Shown: piece by piece, positions 45,177-55,000 of the stretch
How the letters are laid out: each line of letters begins with the position of its first letter
How positions within the stretch are numbered: position 1 is the first letter of the stretch
From: Dankookia rubra
GTDB taxonomy: Bacteria; Pseudomonadota; Alphaproteobacteria; Acetobacterales; Acetobacteraceae
Direction: 5' to 3'
DNA: 64,000 nt
NCBI RefSeq assembly: GCF_004355005.1
Contig: NZ_SMSJ01000026.1
Location: 1 to 64,000, forward strand
The notes under the pieces: model-generated
Database searches by the model: none
What the model was told of the DNA's origin: nothing
Seen by the model: the letters and a program-made list of their open reading frames with translations, nothing else
Made by a program: the position numbers and the translations under genes

Positions 45177-46232
45177 ATGACCGATAGAGCCGGACCCGGC
45201 ACCGCCGGGTCCCTGCCGCGGCGTGGCCTGCTGGCCGCCGCGCTTGCCGCCCCGCTCGCCAGCCCGGGCCTTGCTCGCGCCCAGGCGGGACCCGGCGCCG
45301 CCACTGGTACCGCCGCGGGCGCCGCCCAGGGCGCGGATTGGCCGAACCAGGCGATCCGCTACATCAACCCCTACCCGCCGGGCGGGTCCACCGACACGCT
45401 GTCGCGGCTCTGGTGCCAGAAGATGACGGAGGTCACCGGCCAGCAATTCGTCGTCGAGAACCGCGGCGGCTCGGGCGGCGACATCGGCGTGGAGGCGGTG
45501 GCGCGGTCGCGGCCGGACGGGCTGACCGTCGGGCTCGGCGGCATCGCCTCGCACGCCATCTCGCCGACCTTGAAGGCCAGCCTGCCCTTCGACCCCGCCA
45601 AGGACTTCACCTTCGCCACCGGGCTCTGGAAGCTGCCCAACCTGCTGGTCGTCAACAACGACCTGCCGGTGCGCACGGTGCCGGAGCTGATCGCGCTGCT
45701 GAAGGCGAACCCGGGGAAGTATTCCTACGGCTCGGCCGGGCCTGGGACGACGCTGCACCTTTCGGGCGCCATGCTCGGGCAACTCGCCGGGCTCGACATC
45801 CAGCACGTGCCCTATCGCGGCGCGGCGCCGGCGATGATCGACCTGATCGCCGGCCGCGTGCAGTTCATGCTGGACAACATCCCCGGCGCCATCGCCCAGG
45901 CGCGGCAGGGCAAGGTCCGCGCGCTGGCCGTGACCAGCGCCAAGCGCAGCCCGGTCGCGCCCGAGCTGCCGAGCCTCGCGGAATTCCTGCCCGGCTTCGA
46001 CATCGTCTCCTGGACCTGCCTGATCGCGCCCGCCGGCCTGCCGCCGGCGATGGTCGCGCGGATGAACGCGCTCTCGAAGCGGGCGCTCGAGAGCGAGGAC
46101 CTGAAGCGGTCCTATTTCGAGCAGGGCGCCGAGACCTGGTGGGCGACGCCCGAGGAGGTCGCCGCCTACCGGGTGCAGCAATACGAGAGGCTGCGGCCGC
46201 TGATCATCGCCTCCGGCGCGCAGCAGGGCTGA
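45177..46232 (+). CDS. Bug-family TTT substrate-binding protein
   Basis: A 351-residue Bug/TctC receptor with a long leader: LPRRGLLAAALAAPLASPGLARAQ followed by an Ala/Gly-rich linker before WPNQAIRYINPYPPGG. Then come VENRGGSGGDIG, HVPYRGAAPAMIDLI and APAGLPPAMVARMNAL. It is paralogous to the Bug at 42734, with only the alpha/beta hydrolase and a 237-bp gene-free gap between them. GGGAGGACG lies just before ATG 45177. A 56-bp tandem repeat starts directly after its stop codon. Confidence 0.9.
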   Translation: MTDRAGPGTAGSLPRRGLLAAALAAPLASPGLARAQAGPGAATGTAAGAAQGADWPNQAIRYINPYPPGGSTDTLSRLWCQKMTEVTGQQFVVENRGGSGGDIGVEAVARSRPDGLTVGLGGIASHAISPTLKASLPFDPAKDFTFATGLWKLPNLLVVNNDLPVRTVPELIALLKANPGKYSYGSAGPGTTLHLSGAMLGQLAGLDIQHVPYRGAAPAMIDLIAGRVQFMLDNIPGAIAQARQGKVRALAVTSAKRSPVAPELPSLAEFLPGFDIVSWTCLIAPAGLPPAMVARMNALSKRALESEDLKRSYFEQGAETWWATPEEVAAYRVQQYERLRPLIIASGAQQG

Positions 46233-46398
46233 GCGCGCCGATGGCCGGAGCGCCGCCGGGCGCGGAGGGCTGAATCGGCACGCGAGACGCGCGCCGATGG
46301 CCGGAGCGCCGCCGGGCGCGGAGGGCTGAATCGGCACGCGAGATGCGCGCCGGTGGCCGGAGCGCCGCCGGGCGCGGAGGGCTGGATCGGCGCGCCGG
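46233..46398. repeat. 56-bp tandem repeat, about three copies
   Basis: Units start at 46233, 46289 and 46345; the first two differ at a few positions at most, and the third diverges toward its end. Each unit opens with GCGCGCCGAT and closes with ATCGGCACGCG, so each can fold into a hairpin around the GC-rich middle. The array begins right after the TGA of the Bug gene (46232) and ends before the MFS ribosome binding site. Copies could halt transcription or be a site of slippage. Confidence 0.85.
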
Positions 46399-46466
46399 GT
46401 CCCCCTCCCCAAGCGCGTCCCCAGCTGCGATGCTCCCGCCCGGCGCGGAGACGCCGGGAGGAACGC

Positions 46467-47693
46467 ATGCCTGTCATGGACCGCGCCGAGGCCGGCGTGG
46501 ACAGCCGCTATGCCTGGATGCGGCTCGCCGCCTCCGTCTCGCTCAGCACGCTGGGCGGCGTCGGGCTCTGGTCCATCGTCGTGGCGCTGCCGGCGGTGCA
46601 GGCCGAATTCGGCACGGCCCGGGCCGATGCGGCGCTGCCCTATACGCTGACCACGCTGGGCTTCGCCGCCGGCGGCATCCTGATGGGCAAGCTGTCCGAC
46701 CGCTTCGGCGTGCTGGTCCCCGTGCTGATCGGCATCGTCGCGCTCGCGGCCGGCTACGTGCTCTCGGCCCAGGCGACCAGCATGGTGCAGTTCGCCCTCA
46801 TTCATGGCGGGCTGATCGGGCTGCTCGGCAGCTGCGCGACCTTCGGGCCGCTGGTCGCCGATACCTCGCTCTGGTTCCGCCGGCGGCGCGGCTTCGCGGT
46901 CTCGCTCGCGGCCAGCGGCAACTACTTCGCCGGCGCGGTCTGGCCGCCGCTGGTGCAGGCCGGCATCGCCGCCTATGGCTGGCGCCAGACGCACGTGATG
47001 ATCGGCCTCGCCTGCCTCGTGCTCATGCTGCCGCTGGTGCTGGTGCTGCGCCGGCCGGCACCGCGGCAGGAGCCGGTGCGGGTCACGGCCGATGCCGCCG
47101 CGGCCAGCCCGCTCGGCCTCCGGCCCAATACGCTGCAGGTGCTGCTGGGCATCGCCGGCATCGCCTGCTGCATCGCCATGGCCATGCCGCAGGTCCATAT
47201 CGTCGCCTATTGCGTCGACCTCGGCTACGGCCCGGCGCGGGGGGCGGAGATGCTCTCGGTCATGCTGGCCTGCGGCGTGGTCAGCCGGCTCGGCTTCGGC
47301 GCCATCCTCGACCGCATCGGCAGCACCGCGACGCTGCTGCTCTCGGCCAGCCTGCAGGCGGTGGCGCTGGCGCTCTTCCTGCCCTTCGACGGGCTGGTCT
47401 CGCTCTACCTCGTCTCCGGCATCTTCGGCCTGTTCCAGGGCGGCATCGTCTCGACCTACGCGGTCATCGTGCGGGAGAACGTGCCGGCCGCGCAGGTCGG
47501 CGTCCGGGTCGGCATCGCGCTGTCGGCGACCTTGGTCGGCATGGCGATCGGCGGCTGGATGTCGGGCCTCGCCTTCGACCTGACCGGGTCCTACCGCGCG
47601 GCGGTGGCGAACGGGATCGCCTGGAACCTGGTGACGATCGTGATCGCCGGATGGCTGGTGCTGCGGCGCAGGGGGCGGGTCGCCTACGCCTGA
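46467..47693 (+). CDS. MFS transporter
   Basis: A 408-residue major facilitator with 12 predicted helices. After the first helix (GGVGLWSIVVALPAVQAEFG) the motif A loop is GKLSDRFGVLVPV; the second half has a matching loop GAILDRIGSTATLL. This pattern resembles the oxalate/monocarboxylate branch (OFA/MCT-like) of the family. GGGAGGA upstream supports ATG 46467. It is last in the block inserted between lptM and lysA, and is followed at once by the three-hairpin repeat copy C. Confidence 0.85.
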   Translation: MPVMDRAEAGVDSRYAWMRLAASVSLSTLGGVGLWSIVVALPAVQAEFGTARADAALPYTLTTLGFAAGGILMGKLSDRFGVLVPVLIGIVALAAGYVLSAQATSMVQFALIHGGLIGLLGSCATFGPLVADTSLWFRRRRGFAVSLAASGNYFAGAVWPPLVQAGIAAYGWRQTHVMIGLACLVLMLPLVLVLRRPAPRQEPVRVTADAAAASPLGLRPNTLQVLLGIAGIACCIAMAMPQVHIVAYCVDLGYGPARGAEMLSVMLACGVVSRLGFGAILDRIGSTATLLLSASLQAVALALFLPFDGLVSLYLVSGIFGLFQGGIVSTYAVIVRENVPAAQVGVRVGIALSATLVGMAIGGWMSGLAFDLTGSYRAAVANGIAWNLVTIVIAGWLVLRRRGRVAYA

Positions 47694-47699
47694 GGCGAA

Positions 47700-47837
47700 G
47701 GCCGGGGGAGAAGGTATTCTCCCCCCGGACCCCCTCATCTGTTTCTCTGGGCCGGGTACTCGCCGCGCGGCGAGTACCTGACCCACAAAAGGGAAGGAAG
47801 GGGTTCGGGGAGGGAATACCTGTTTCCCTCCCCGGCC
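47700..47837 (+). repeat. Three-hairpin intergenic repeat, copy C
   Basis: About 138 bp in the opposite chromosomal orientation to copies A, B and D, but with the same polarity relative to the upstream gene (MFS, stop 47693). The first hairpin is GGGGGAGAA/TTCTCCCCC. The central element at 47755-47778 is a perfect 24-bp palindrome (12-bp arms starting GGTACTCGCCGC), flanked by GGCC and GACCCAC. The last hairpin is GGGGAGGGAA/TTTCCCTCCCC. Confidence 0.82.
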
Positions 47838-47897
47838 TTGCCTGTCCGCCCCCACGCGCCGCTTGTCCCACCCCCCTCCCGCGCCGCACAATGCGGG

Positions 47898-49250
47898 ATG
47901 GCCGCCCCGCTTCCGATCGCCCCCGCCGATCCCGACCCCAGCTTCGCCGAGCTTCTCGCCGCGCGTCCGCACCTCTCCATGAACGCCCTGGACGGGCTGA
48001 TGGTGGAGGGCGTGCCGCTCGCCCGCATCGCCGCCGCCGCCGGCACCCCCACCTGGGTCTATTCCGCCGGCGCCCTGCGCCGCCGCGCCCGGGCGCTGCA
48101 GGCCGCGCTGGTCGGCGACGGGCTGCGCGCCGGCATCCACTACGCGGTGAAGGCCAATACCAGCCTCGCGGTGCTGCGCGTGCTGGCCGCCGAGGGGCTC
48201 GGCGCCGACGTCGTCTCGGAAGGCGAGCTGCGTGCCGCCCGCGCCGCCGGGATCCCCGGCTCGGCCATCGTCTTCTCCGGCGTCGGCAAGACCGAGCGCG
48301 AGCTCCGCCTCGCCATCGCCGAGGACATCGCCCAGATCAACATCGAATCCGCCGAGGAGGCGGCGATGCTCTCGGCGATCGCCGCCTCGCTCGGCCGCAC
48401 CGCCCGCGTCGCGCTGCGGGTGAACCCGGACGTCGATGCCAGGACCCACGCCAAGATCACCACCGGCCGGTCCGAGAACAAGTTCGGCGTCGCCATCGAC
48501 GACGCCCCCGCGCTCTATGCCCGCATCGCCGGCCTGCCGGGGTTGGAGCCCGTCGGCGTCGCCACCCATATCGGCAGCCAGATCACCTCGGGCATGGCCG
48601 CCTACCGCGCCGCCTATGCGCGGCTGGCCGAGCTGGTCGAGGCGCTCTGGGCCGCCGGGCTGCCGGTGAAGCACGTCGATTGCGGCGGCGGCCTCGGCAT
48701 CCCCTACCGGGACGAGCCGGCGCCGATGCCGGAAGCGCTGGCCGGCGCCATCAAGGCCAGCCTCGGCCGCCTGAACCTGCCGGTGATGCTGGAGCCCGGC
48801 CGCTGGATCGCCGGTCCCCCCGGCCTGCTGCTGGCCTCCGTGGTGCTGCAGAAGCAGGGGGCGGATCGCCGCTTCCTGGTGCTCGACGCCGCCATGAACG
48901 ACCTGGTCCGCCCGGCGATGTACGAGGCCTGGCACGGCATCCTGCCGGTCGGCCCGGTCGATTTCGTCTCCCCCGTCGCGCCGGCCGACGTGGTCGGCCC
49001 GGTCTGCGAGACCGGCGACACCTTTGCGCGCGGCCGGGCGTTGCCATCTATGACCCCGGGCGCGCTGGTCGCCTTCCTCGATGCGGGAGCCTATGGCGCG
49101 GCGATGAGCAGCACCTACAACATGCGGCCCCTGGCCGCCGAGGTCCTGGTGGACGGCACCCGCTTCGCCGTCACCCGCGACCGGCAGTCCTACGAAGCCC
49201 TGCTCGCCGGGAACCGCATCCCGGACTGGCTCGAGGAGCGGTCCCCCTGA
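47898..49250 (+). CDS. lysA: Diaminopimelate decarboxylase
   Basis: A 450-residue fold-type III PLP decarboxylase that makes lysine from meso-diaminopimelate. The PLP lysine is K85 in HYAVKANTSLAV. Further landmarks are VSEGELRAARAAG, FSGVGKTERELRLAI, NKFGVAI, HIGSQIT, DCGGGLGIPY, MLEPGRWIAG, CETGDTFARGR and GAYGAAMSSTYNMRP. ATG 47898 gives the usual PSFAELLAARPHLSMN N-terminus. It is translationally coupled to the TIGR02302 gene downstream through a CTGA overlap. In related bacteria it usually follows argH-lptM directly; here about 5.2 kb separates them. Confidence 0.94.
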   Translation: MAAPLPIAPADPDPSFAELLAARPHLSMNALDGLMVEGVPLARIAAAAGTPTWVYSAGALRRRARALQAALVGDGLRAGIHYAVKANTSLAVLRVLAAEGLGADVVSEGELRAARAAGIPGSAIVFSGVGKTERELRLAIAEDIAQINIESAEEAAMLSAIAASLGRTARVALRVNPDVDARTHAKITTGRSENKFGVAIDDAPALYARIAGLPGLEPVGVATHIGSQITSGMAAYRAAYARLAELVEALWAAGLPVKHVDCGGGLGIPYRDEPAPMPEALAGAIKASLGRLNLPVMLEPGRWIAGPPGLLLASVVLQKQGADRRFLVLDAAMNDLVRPAMYEAWHGILPVGPVDFVSPVAPADVVGPVCETGDTFARGRALPSMTPGALVAFLDAGAYGAAMSSTYNMRPLAAEVLVDGTRFAVTRDRQSYEALLAGNRIPDWLEERSP

Positions 49251-51913
49251 GCGGCACCGGGCCGGCAGCCCCGGGGGGCAATCCCCCCGCGGGCCTCGCC
49301 GCGGCGCTCCGGCGCCGGCGCCGCCTCGCGCGGCTCGCCCTTTTCTGGGAGGCCGCCTGGCCGCGGGCCTGGCCGGTCCTCGGTTTGCTCGGCCTGTTCC
49401 TCGTCGTCGCCCTGCTCGACCTGCCGCAGCAACTGCCCGGCCCGCTGCACATCCTGCTGCTGCTGGGCTTCGCCGGGCTGCTCGGCTGGGCCGGCTGGCG
49501 CGCCTGGCGCGGCTTCCGCCTGCCCGACGATGCCGGGGCGGAACGGCGGCTGGAACGCATGTCGGGCCTCCGGCACCGGCCGCTGGCGGCGCTGTCCGAC
49601 CGCCCCTCGGGCACCGACCCGGCCGGCCTCGCGCTCTGGCAGGTGCACCAGCAGCGCGCCGCGGCGCAGATCCGGCGGCTGCGGATCGGCAGCCCGCGCC
49701 CCGGCCTGCCGGCGCGCGACCCGCGCGCGCTGCGCGCCGCCGTGCTGCTCGGCGTCGTCGCGGCGCTGACCGTCGCCGGCACCGAGGCGCCCGAGCGGCT
49801 GCGCCGCGCCGTCACCCCCGCCTTCGCCGGCCCGCCGCCGACGCCCTCGCTGAAGCTTGAGGCCTGGGTGACCCCGCCGGGCTACACCGGCGCGGCGCCG
49901 GTCTTCCTCGACCCCGCCGGCGGCGCCGCCACGGTGCCGGCCGGCAGCAAGCTGCAGGTCAGCGTCTCCGGCGGCCAGGGCGCCGCGCCCGACCTGCTGC
50001 TGGACGCGAAGGCCACCCCCTTCCGCGCGCTCGACGCCGCCAGCTTCATCGCCGAGGCGATGCTGGAGCATGGCGGCCGCCTCGCGGTGCGCCGCGACGG
50101 CGCCGAGCTCGCGCATTGGGCGCTGGCGGTGCAGGCCGACGCGCCGCCGACCGTCGCCTTCGCCGAGCCGCCGGCCCGGGCGCCGCGCGGCCTCGGCACC
50201 CGGCTGCCCTGGAAGGCCGAGGACGACTGGGGCCTCGCCGGGCTGCGCGCCGAGCTGCGGCTGAAGGCGCGGCCGGAGGCGCCGCCGCTGGTGGTCGACC
50301 TGCCCTTGCCCTCCGGCCAGGCGAAGCAGGCCAAGGGGGCGGCGACGCCCGACCTGTCCTCGCATCCCTGGGCCGGGCTCGAGGTGCAGGCGCAACTCTT
50401 TGCCCGCGACGGCGCGGGGCAGGAGGGGGTGTCGGGGACCGCCGGCCTCGCCCTGCCGGAGCGCAGCTTCAACCATCCCGTGGCGAAGCGCCTGATCGCG
50501 GTGCGGAAGGAGCTCTCGCTCGAGCCCGAGCGCCGCGCCCCGGCCCGGCGCGAGCTGGAAGCGGTCGCCGCCGCGCCCGAAGCCTTCGAGCACGACACCA
50601 CCACCTACCTGGCGCTGCGCGTGGCCCGCAGCCGGCTGATCGTCGACCGCCGGCCGGAGGCGGTGCCGGAGGTGCAGGAGATCCTCTGGCAGGTCGCCAT
50701 CGCGCTGGAGGAAGGCCGCGACGGCCGCACCGCCCGCGCCCTGCAGCAGGCGCGGGAAGCCCTGCGCCAGGCGCTCGACCAGGCCGAGCAGGACAAGCAG
50801 CAGGACCAGCAGCAGCAGCAGGCGACGCCAGAGCAGCAGCAGAAGCAGGCCGAGGAACGCGCCGAGCTGCAGCGCCGCATCCAGGAACTGCGCGACGCCA
50901 TCCGCCAGCACCTCGACGCGCTGGCCGAGAAGCTGCAGCGCGAGAACGCCGAGGCCATCCCCTTCGACCCGCAATCGAAGATGCTCGACCAGAAGGAGAT
51001 GGAGCGGAAGACCAGGCGCATGGAGCAGGCGGCGAAGGAGGGCCGCCCCGAGGACGCGAAGAAGGAGCTGGCCGAGCTCGAGGAGATGCTGAAGGCGCTG
51101 GAGGAAGGCCGGGTGCAGAAGGCCGAGAACCCGGAGCGGCAGCAGAAGCGCGAGAAGGGCCAGCAGCAGATGGGCGTCGTGCAGGACATGGTGAAGCGCG
51201 AGTCCGAGATGCTGGACCGCAGCCACCAGCGCGCCGAGGGCAGCGAGCGCGACCGCGCCGCGCAGAACCGCCAGCAGCGGCTGAACCAGCAGAACTTCCG
51301 CTGGCCGCAGGATCCCTCCCAGCAGCAGCAGGGCCAGCAGGGCGAGCCGCAGCAGGACGCACGGTCCCAGGCCGACCGCGAGCAGGACGCCCGCCGCCAG
51401 CGCGCCCTGCGCCGAGCGCTCGGCGAGCTGATGCAGCAGTTCGGCGACCTGACCGGCGAGGTTCCGGAAGGCCTCGGCCGCGCCGACCAGGCGATGCGGG
51501 AAGCGCAGGAGGCGCTGCGCCAGGGCGGCGACGCGCGGGATGCCCAGCAGCGCGCCCTGAAGGCCCTGCAGGAGGGCGGCAAGCAGATGGCGCAGTCGAT
51601 GCAGCGCCAGTTCGGCCAGCAGGGCCAGGAGGGCGAGGAGGAGGGCGACCCGCAGGACATGGCCGGGGAGAACCAGCCCGGCGGCCAGGGCCAGGACCAG
51701 GCGCAGGGCCAGGGCGAGGGGCGCGACCCGCTGGGACGCCGGTCGCGCGACGTGAACGGCAATGCCGACAACGGCGCCGATACCCGGGTGCCGGAGGAGG
51801 CGGAGCTGCTGCGGACCCGGCGGCTGCAGGAGGAACTGCGCAAGCGCGGCGGCGAGCGCGAGCGGCCGGCCGAGGAACTGGAATACATCGACCGGCTGCT
51901 GAAGCGGTTCTGA
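49247..51913 (+). CDS. TIGR02302/DUF4175 family membrane protein, probable CTG start
   Basis: An 888-residue protein with two N-terminal membrane helices (WPVLGLLGLFLVVALLD and HILLLLGFAGLLGWAGW), another near residue 165, a beta-sandwich-like middle, and a very long Gln/Glu/Arg-rich coiled-coil and low-complexity half (about residues 500-860) with QQ-rich runs. This layout matches the TIGR02302 family of alphaproteobacteria, of unknown function. No ATG, GTG or TTG exists early enough to include the first helix. CTG 49247 overlaps the lysA stop as CTGA and has GAGGAG 8 nt upstream, so it is the probable start. Confidence 0.85.
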   Translation: MSGTGPAAPGGNPPAGLAAALRRRRRLARLALFWEAAWPRAWPVLGLLGLFLVVALLDLPQQLPGPLHILLLLGFAGLLGWAGWRAWRGFRLPDDAGAERRLERMSGLRHRPLAALSDRPSGTDPAGLALWQVHQQRAAAQIRRLRIGSPRPGLPARDPRALRAAVLLGVVAALTVAGTEAPERLRRAVTPAFAGPPPTPSLKLEAWVTPPGYTGAAPVFLDPAGGAATVPAGSKLQVSVSGGQGAAPDLLLDAKATPFRALDAASFIAEAMLEHGGRLAVRRDGAELAHWALAVQADAPPTVAFAEPPARAPRGLGTRLPWKAEDDWGLAGLRAELRLKARPEAPPLVVDLPLPSGQAKQAKGAATPDLSSHPWAGLEVQAQLFARDGAGQEGVSGTAGLALPERSFNHPVAKRLIAVRKELSLEPERRAPARRELEAVAAAPEAFEHDTTTYLALRVARSRLIVDRRPEAVPEVQEILWQVAIALEEGRDGRTARALQQAREALRQALDQAEQDKQQDQQQQQATPEQQQKQAEERAELQRRIQELRDAIRQHLDALAEKLQRENAEAIPFDPQSKMLDQKEMERKTRRMEQAAKEGRPEDAKKELAELEEMLKALEEGRVQKAENPERQQKREKGQQQMGVVQDMVKRESEMLDRSHQRAEGSERDRAAQNRQQRLNQQNFRWPQDPSQQQQGQQGEPQQDARSQADREQDARRQRALRRALGELMQQFGDLTGEVPEGLGRADQAMREAQEALRQGGDARDAQQRALKALQEGGKQMAQSMQRQFGQQGQEGEEEGDPQDMAGENQPGGQGQDQAQGQGEGRDPLGRRSRDVNGNADNGADTRVPEEAELLRTRRLQEELRKRGGERERPAEELEYIDRLLKRF

Positions 51914-52018
51914 GCCGGGGCGCCGCCGCCTTCACCCTTCCGCAAGCCGCCTTCGCCTAACCCTTCCCGCCGCGGGCCGCCTTCCGGCCCATGCGGGACA
52001 AGGGGGGCGGAAGGGACA

Positions 52019-55000
52019 TTGGCGACGCTGACCGGCACCGCGGGGGATGACCTGCTGCAGGGCGCCGCCGGTGCCGATTCGCTGGCGGGCGGCGAGGGCG
52101 CGGATACGCTGCGCGGCGGCGGCGGCGATACGCTGGCCGGCGGCGCGGGCGCCGACCTGTTTGTCCTGCAGGGCGTCGCCGGGGTGGAGTCGGGCCTCGC
52201 CGCGCCGCTCCGCATCCTCGATCTCGACCTCGCCGCGGGTGACCGCCTGGCGCTGCGGGCACAGCCCGTCGGCGAGGCGCTCTGGCCGATCGCCACCGGC
52301 ACCTGGGGCCTGCCCGGCCAGGGGACGCTGCCGCTCGGCTGGGGCGGCCGGCTGGCCCCGGTCGCCGCGCCGGTGGCCGGCCTCGCCCTGCCGGACCCGA
52401 CCGGCGGGCTCGGCGTCCTGCTGCGCTGGCTGCCGGATGCCGCCGGCGGCGGCTGGCTGGTGCTGGATGCCGACCGCGACGGCCTGCTCGGCGCCGCCGA
52501 CCTCGTGGTGCGGCTCGAGGCCGCGATCGGGCCGGAAGCCTTCCTGCCCGGGACCTTCGCCGGGCTCGGCACCACCGGGGCGGAGAGCCTGGCCGGCACC
52601 GCCGCGGCCGACCGGCTGCACGGCTTCGCCGGCAACGACACGCTGTCGGGCGGCGAGGGCAACGACACGCTTTCGGGCGGCGAGGGCCAGGACAGCCTCG
52701 CGGGCGGCGACGGCTTCGACAGCCTCGACGGCGGCGCGGGCAACGACCGGCTCGATGGCGGCGCCGGGCCGGACGTGCTGGTCGGGGGCATGGGCGGCGA
52801 CACCCTGCTGGGCGGCGCGGCCGACGACCTGCTGCAGGGCGGCGAGGGCAACGACAGCCTCGCCGGCGGGGATGGCGACGACAGCCTGGAAGGCGGCCGC
52901 GGCGCCGACACCCTGGTGGGCGGCGCCGGGGCCGATGGCATCCTGTTGCAGGCGATGGGGGAGGCCGCCTGGTCCAGCCTGGCCGGGCTCGACCTGCTGC
53001 CCGCCTTTTCCCGCGCCGAGGGCGACCGGCTGCGGATCAGCGACGCGCTGGCCGGGGTCGATGCCGGCACCTATGCGGGGGAGGACGGCATCGCCCGCGC
53101 CCTGCTCTGGGGCGGCGTCACCCGGCCGCTTGCGGCCCTCGCGCCCGGCACCGCCCTGCCGGCGCTGCCGAACGGCGCGACCGGCGCCTTTCAGGTCTTC
53201 TGGGTGCCGGCCCTGGCCGGCGGCACGCAGCCGGCCGGCGGCTGGCTGGTGCTCGACCTCGACCGCAACGGCCGGCTCGATGCGACCGACGCGGTCTGGC
53301 GCATCGGCTCCACCAGCCAGCCGCTGGCGATCGGGCCGGAGGATTTCGTCGCCGGCACCTTCCTCTCGGTCCTCGGCCCCGGGGTGCAGCGCGGCGGGAC
53401 CGCGGGCGACGACAGCCTGGGCGGCGGCAGCGGGACGGAGGCCTTCCAGGGCAGCGCCGGCAGCGACCGCATCGCCGGCGGCGCCGGGGCGGGCAATGCG
53501 CTGAGCTATGCCGCGCTGGCCGGCAGCATCGCGTTGAAGCTGACCGGCTACGGCGCCGGCACGGTGGCGAAGTCGGCCGGCGGCATGGATGCCTTCACCG
53601 GCATCAATGCCTTCGCCGGCACCGCCGGCGCGGACCGGCTGGACGGCGGCGGCGCCGGCAGCGGCCTCTTCGCCACCAGCCTCGAGGGACGGGCAGGCAA
53701 CGACACGCTGGTCGGCAGCAACGGCCCCGGCGTGCAGGCCAGCTACGCCTCGAGCCCGGCGGCGGCCTGGATCGACCTCGCCGTCGGCACCGCGCAGGAC
53801 GGCTGGGGCGGCACCGACACGCTGGTCAATGTCCGCCGGGTGGCGGTCACCTCCGGCTTCGCCGACACGGTGCTGGGCTCGGCGATCAACGACGTCTTCC
53901 TCTCCGGCGCCGGCGGCGACAAGGTTTTCGACGGCCGCGCGGGCACGGACGAATGGCGCTATGCCGGCGCCGGCGCGGTGGTCATCGACCTCGCCGCCGG
54001 CACCGCCGCCAAGCCCTCCGGCACCGACGGGCTGGCGGGGATCGAGGCCGTGGCGGGCGGCGCCGGCGACGACACGCTGGACGGCGGCGCGGGCCACGAC
54101 ATCGCCGCCTATGACGCCGTCGCCCCAGGGTCGGACCTGCCGCTGCGCGGCGCCGTGGTCGACCTCACGGGCGGCTGGGCGACCGATCCCTGGGGCGGCC
54201 GCGACACGCTGCTGAACATCGAGAGCGCCTGGGGCTCCCGCCTCGGGGACGACCTGACCGGCCTGGCCCTGCCGGGCGGCTTTACCTACCTGCGCGGCCT
54301 GGCCGGCGACGACACGCTGCGCGGGCCGGCCCTCGGCACCTCGGTGGCGGCCGACCATGCCGGCGACCCGGCCGCGGTCGCGGTCGACCTCGCCGCCGGC
54401 AGCGCCCAGGACGGCTGGGGCGGCACCGACCGGCTGCTGCTGATCGATCATGCCCGCGGCAGCCCCTTCGCCGACCTGCTGGCGGGCAGCGCCAGGGCCA
54501 ACATGCTGCAGGGCGGCGCCGGCGCCGACACGCTCTCGGGCGGCGCCGGCAACGACACGCTGCAGCCCGGGCCGGGGGCCGACCTGCTGCAGGGCGGCGC
54601 CGGCAACGACCTGCTGCAGCCCGAGGCCGATGCCCGCTTCACCGGGACCCTCCTGCTCGGCCTCGGCGACGGCACGCAGCGGGCGCTGGCCTTCGCCGAC
54701 GCCGCGACCTTCGCCGACAGCCTCGACGGCGGCGCCGGGGCCGACCGCTGGGTGGCGCCGGCGGGGGCCAACCTGCTCGACCTCCGCGGCCTGCCGCCGG
54801 CCGGGGTGGAGCGCTTCGAGGGCGGCACCGGCGCCGATGCGCTGCTGTTGCCCGCAGCGCTGACCGAGGCGGCGACGCTGGTCGGCGCGGCCGGCGACGA
54901 CACGCTCTCGGGCGGCGCCCTCGGGGACATCCTGGATGGCGGCGCGGGCAATGACCTGTTGCTCGGCCAGGATGGCCGCGACACGCTGCGCGGCGGCGCG

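Noticed and set aside
46343-48900. Upstream part of a 1856-codon plus-strand frame
   Set aside because: Only its last part (from 49247) is a real gene; the upstream part overlaps MFS and lysA in another frame and lacks family features.
43683-48935. A 1750-codon open frame on the minus strand
   Set aside because: It lies antisense to two Bugs, the hydrolase, the MFS and part of lysA, all with clear families. Composition is His/Gln/Arg/Gly-rich as expected from antisense of GC-rich genes.
50605-53070. An 821-codon minus-strand Ser/Pro-rich frame
   Set aside because: Antisense to the TIGR02302 and RTX genes; low-complexity mirror of their Gln/Gly-rich codons.
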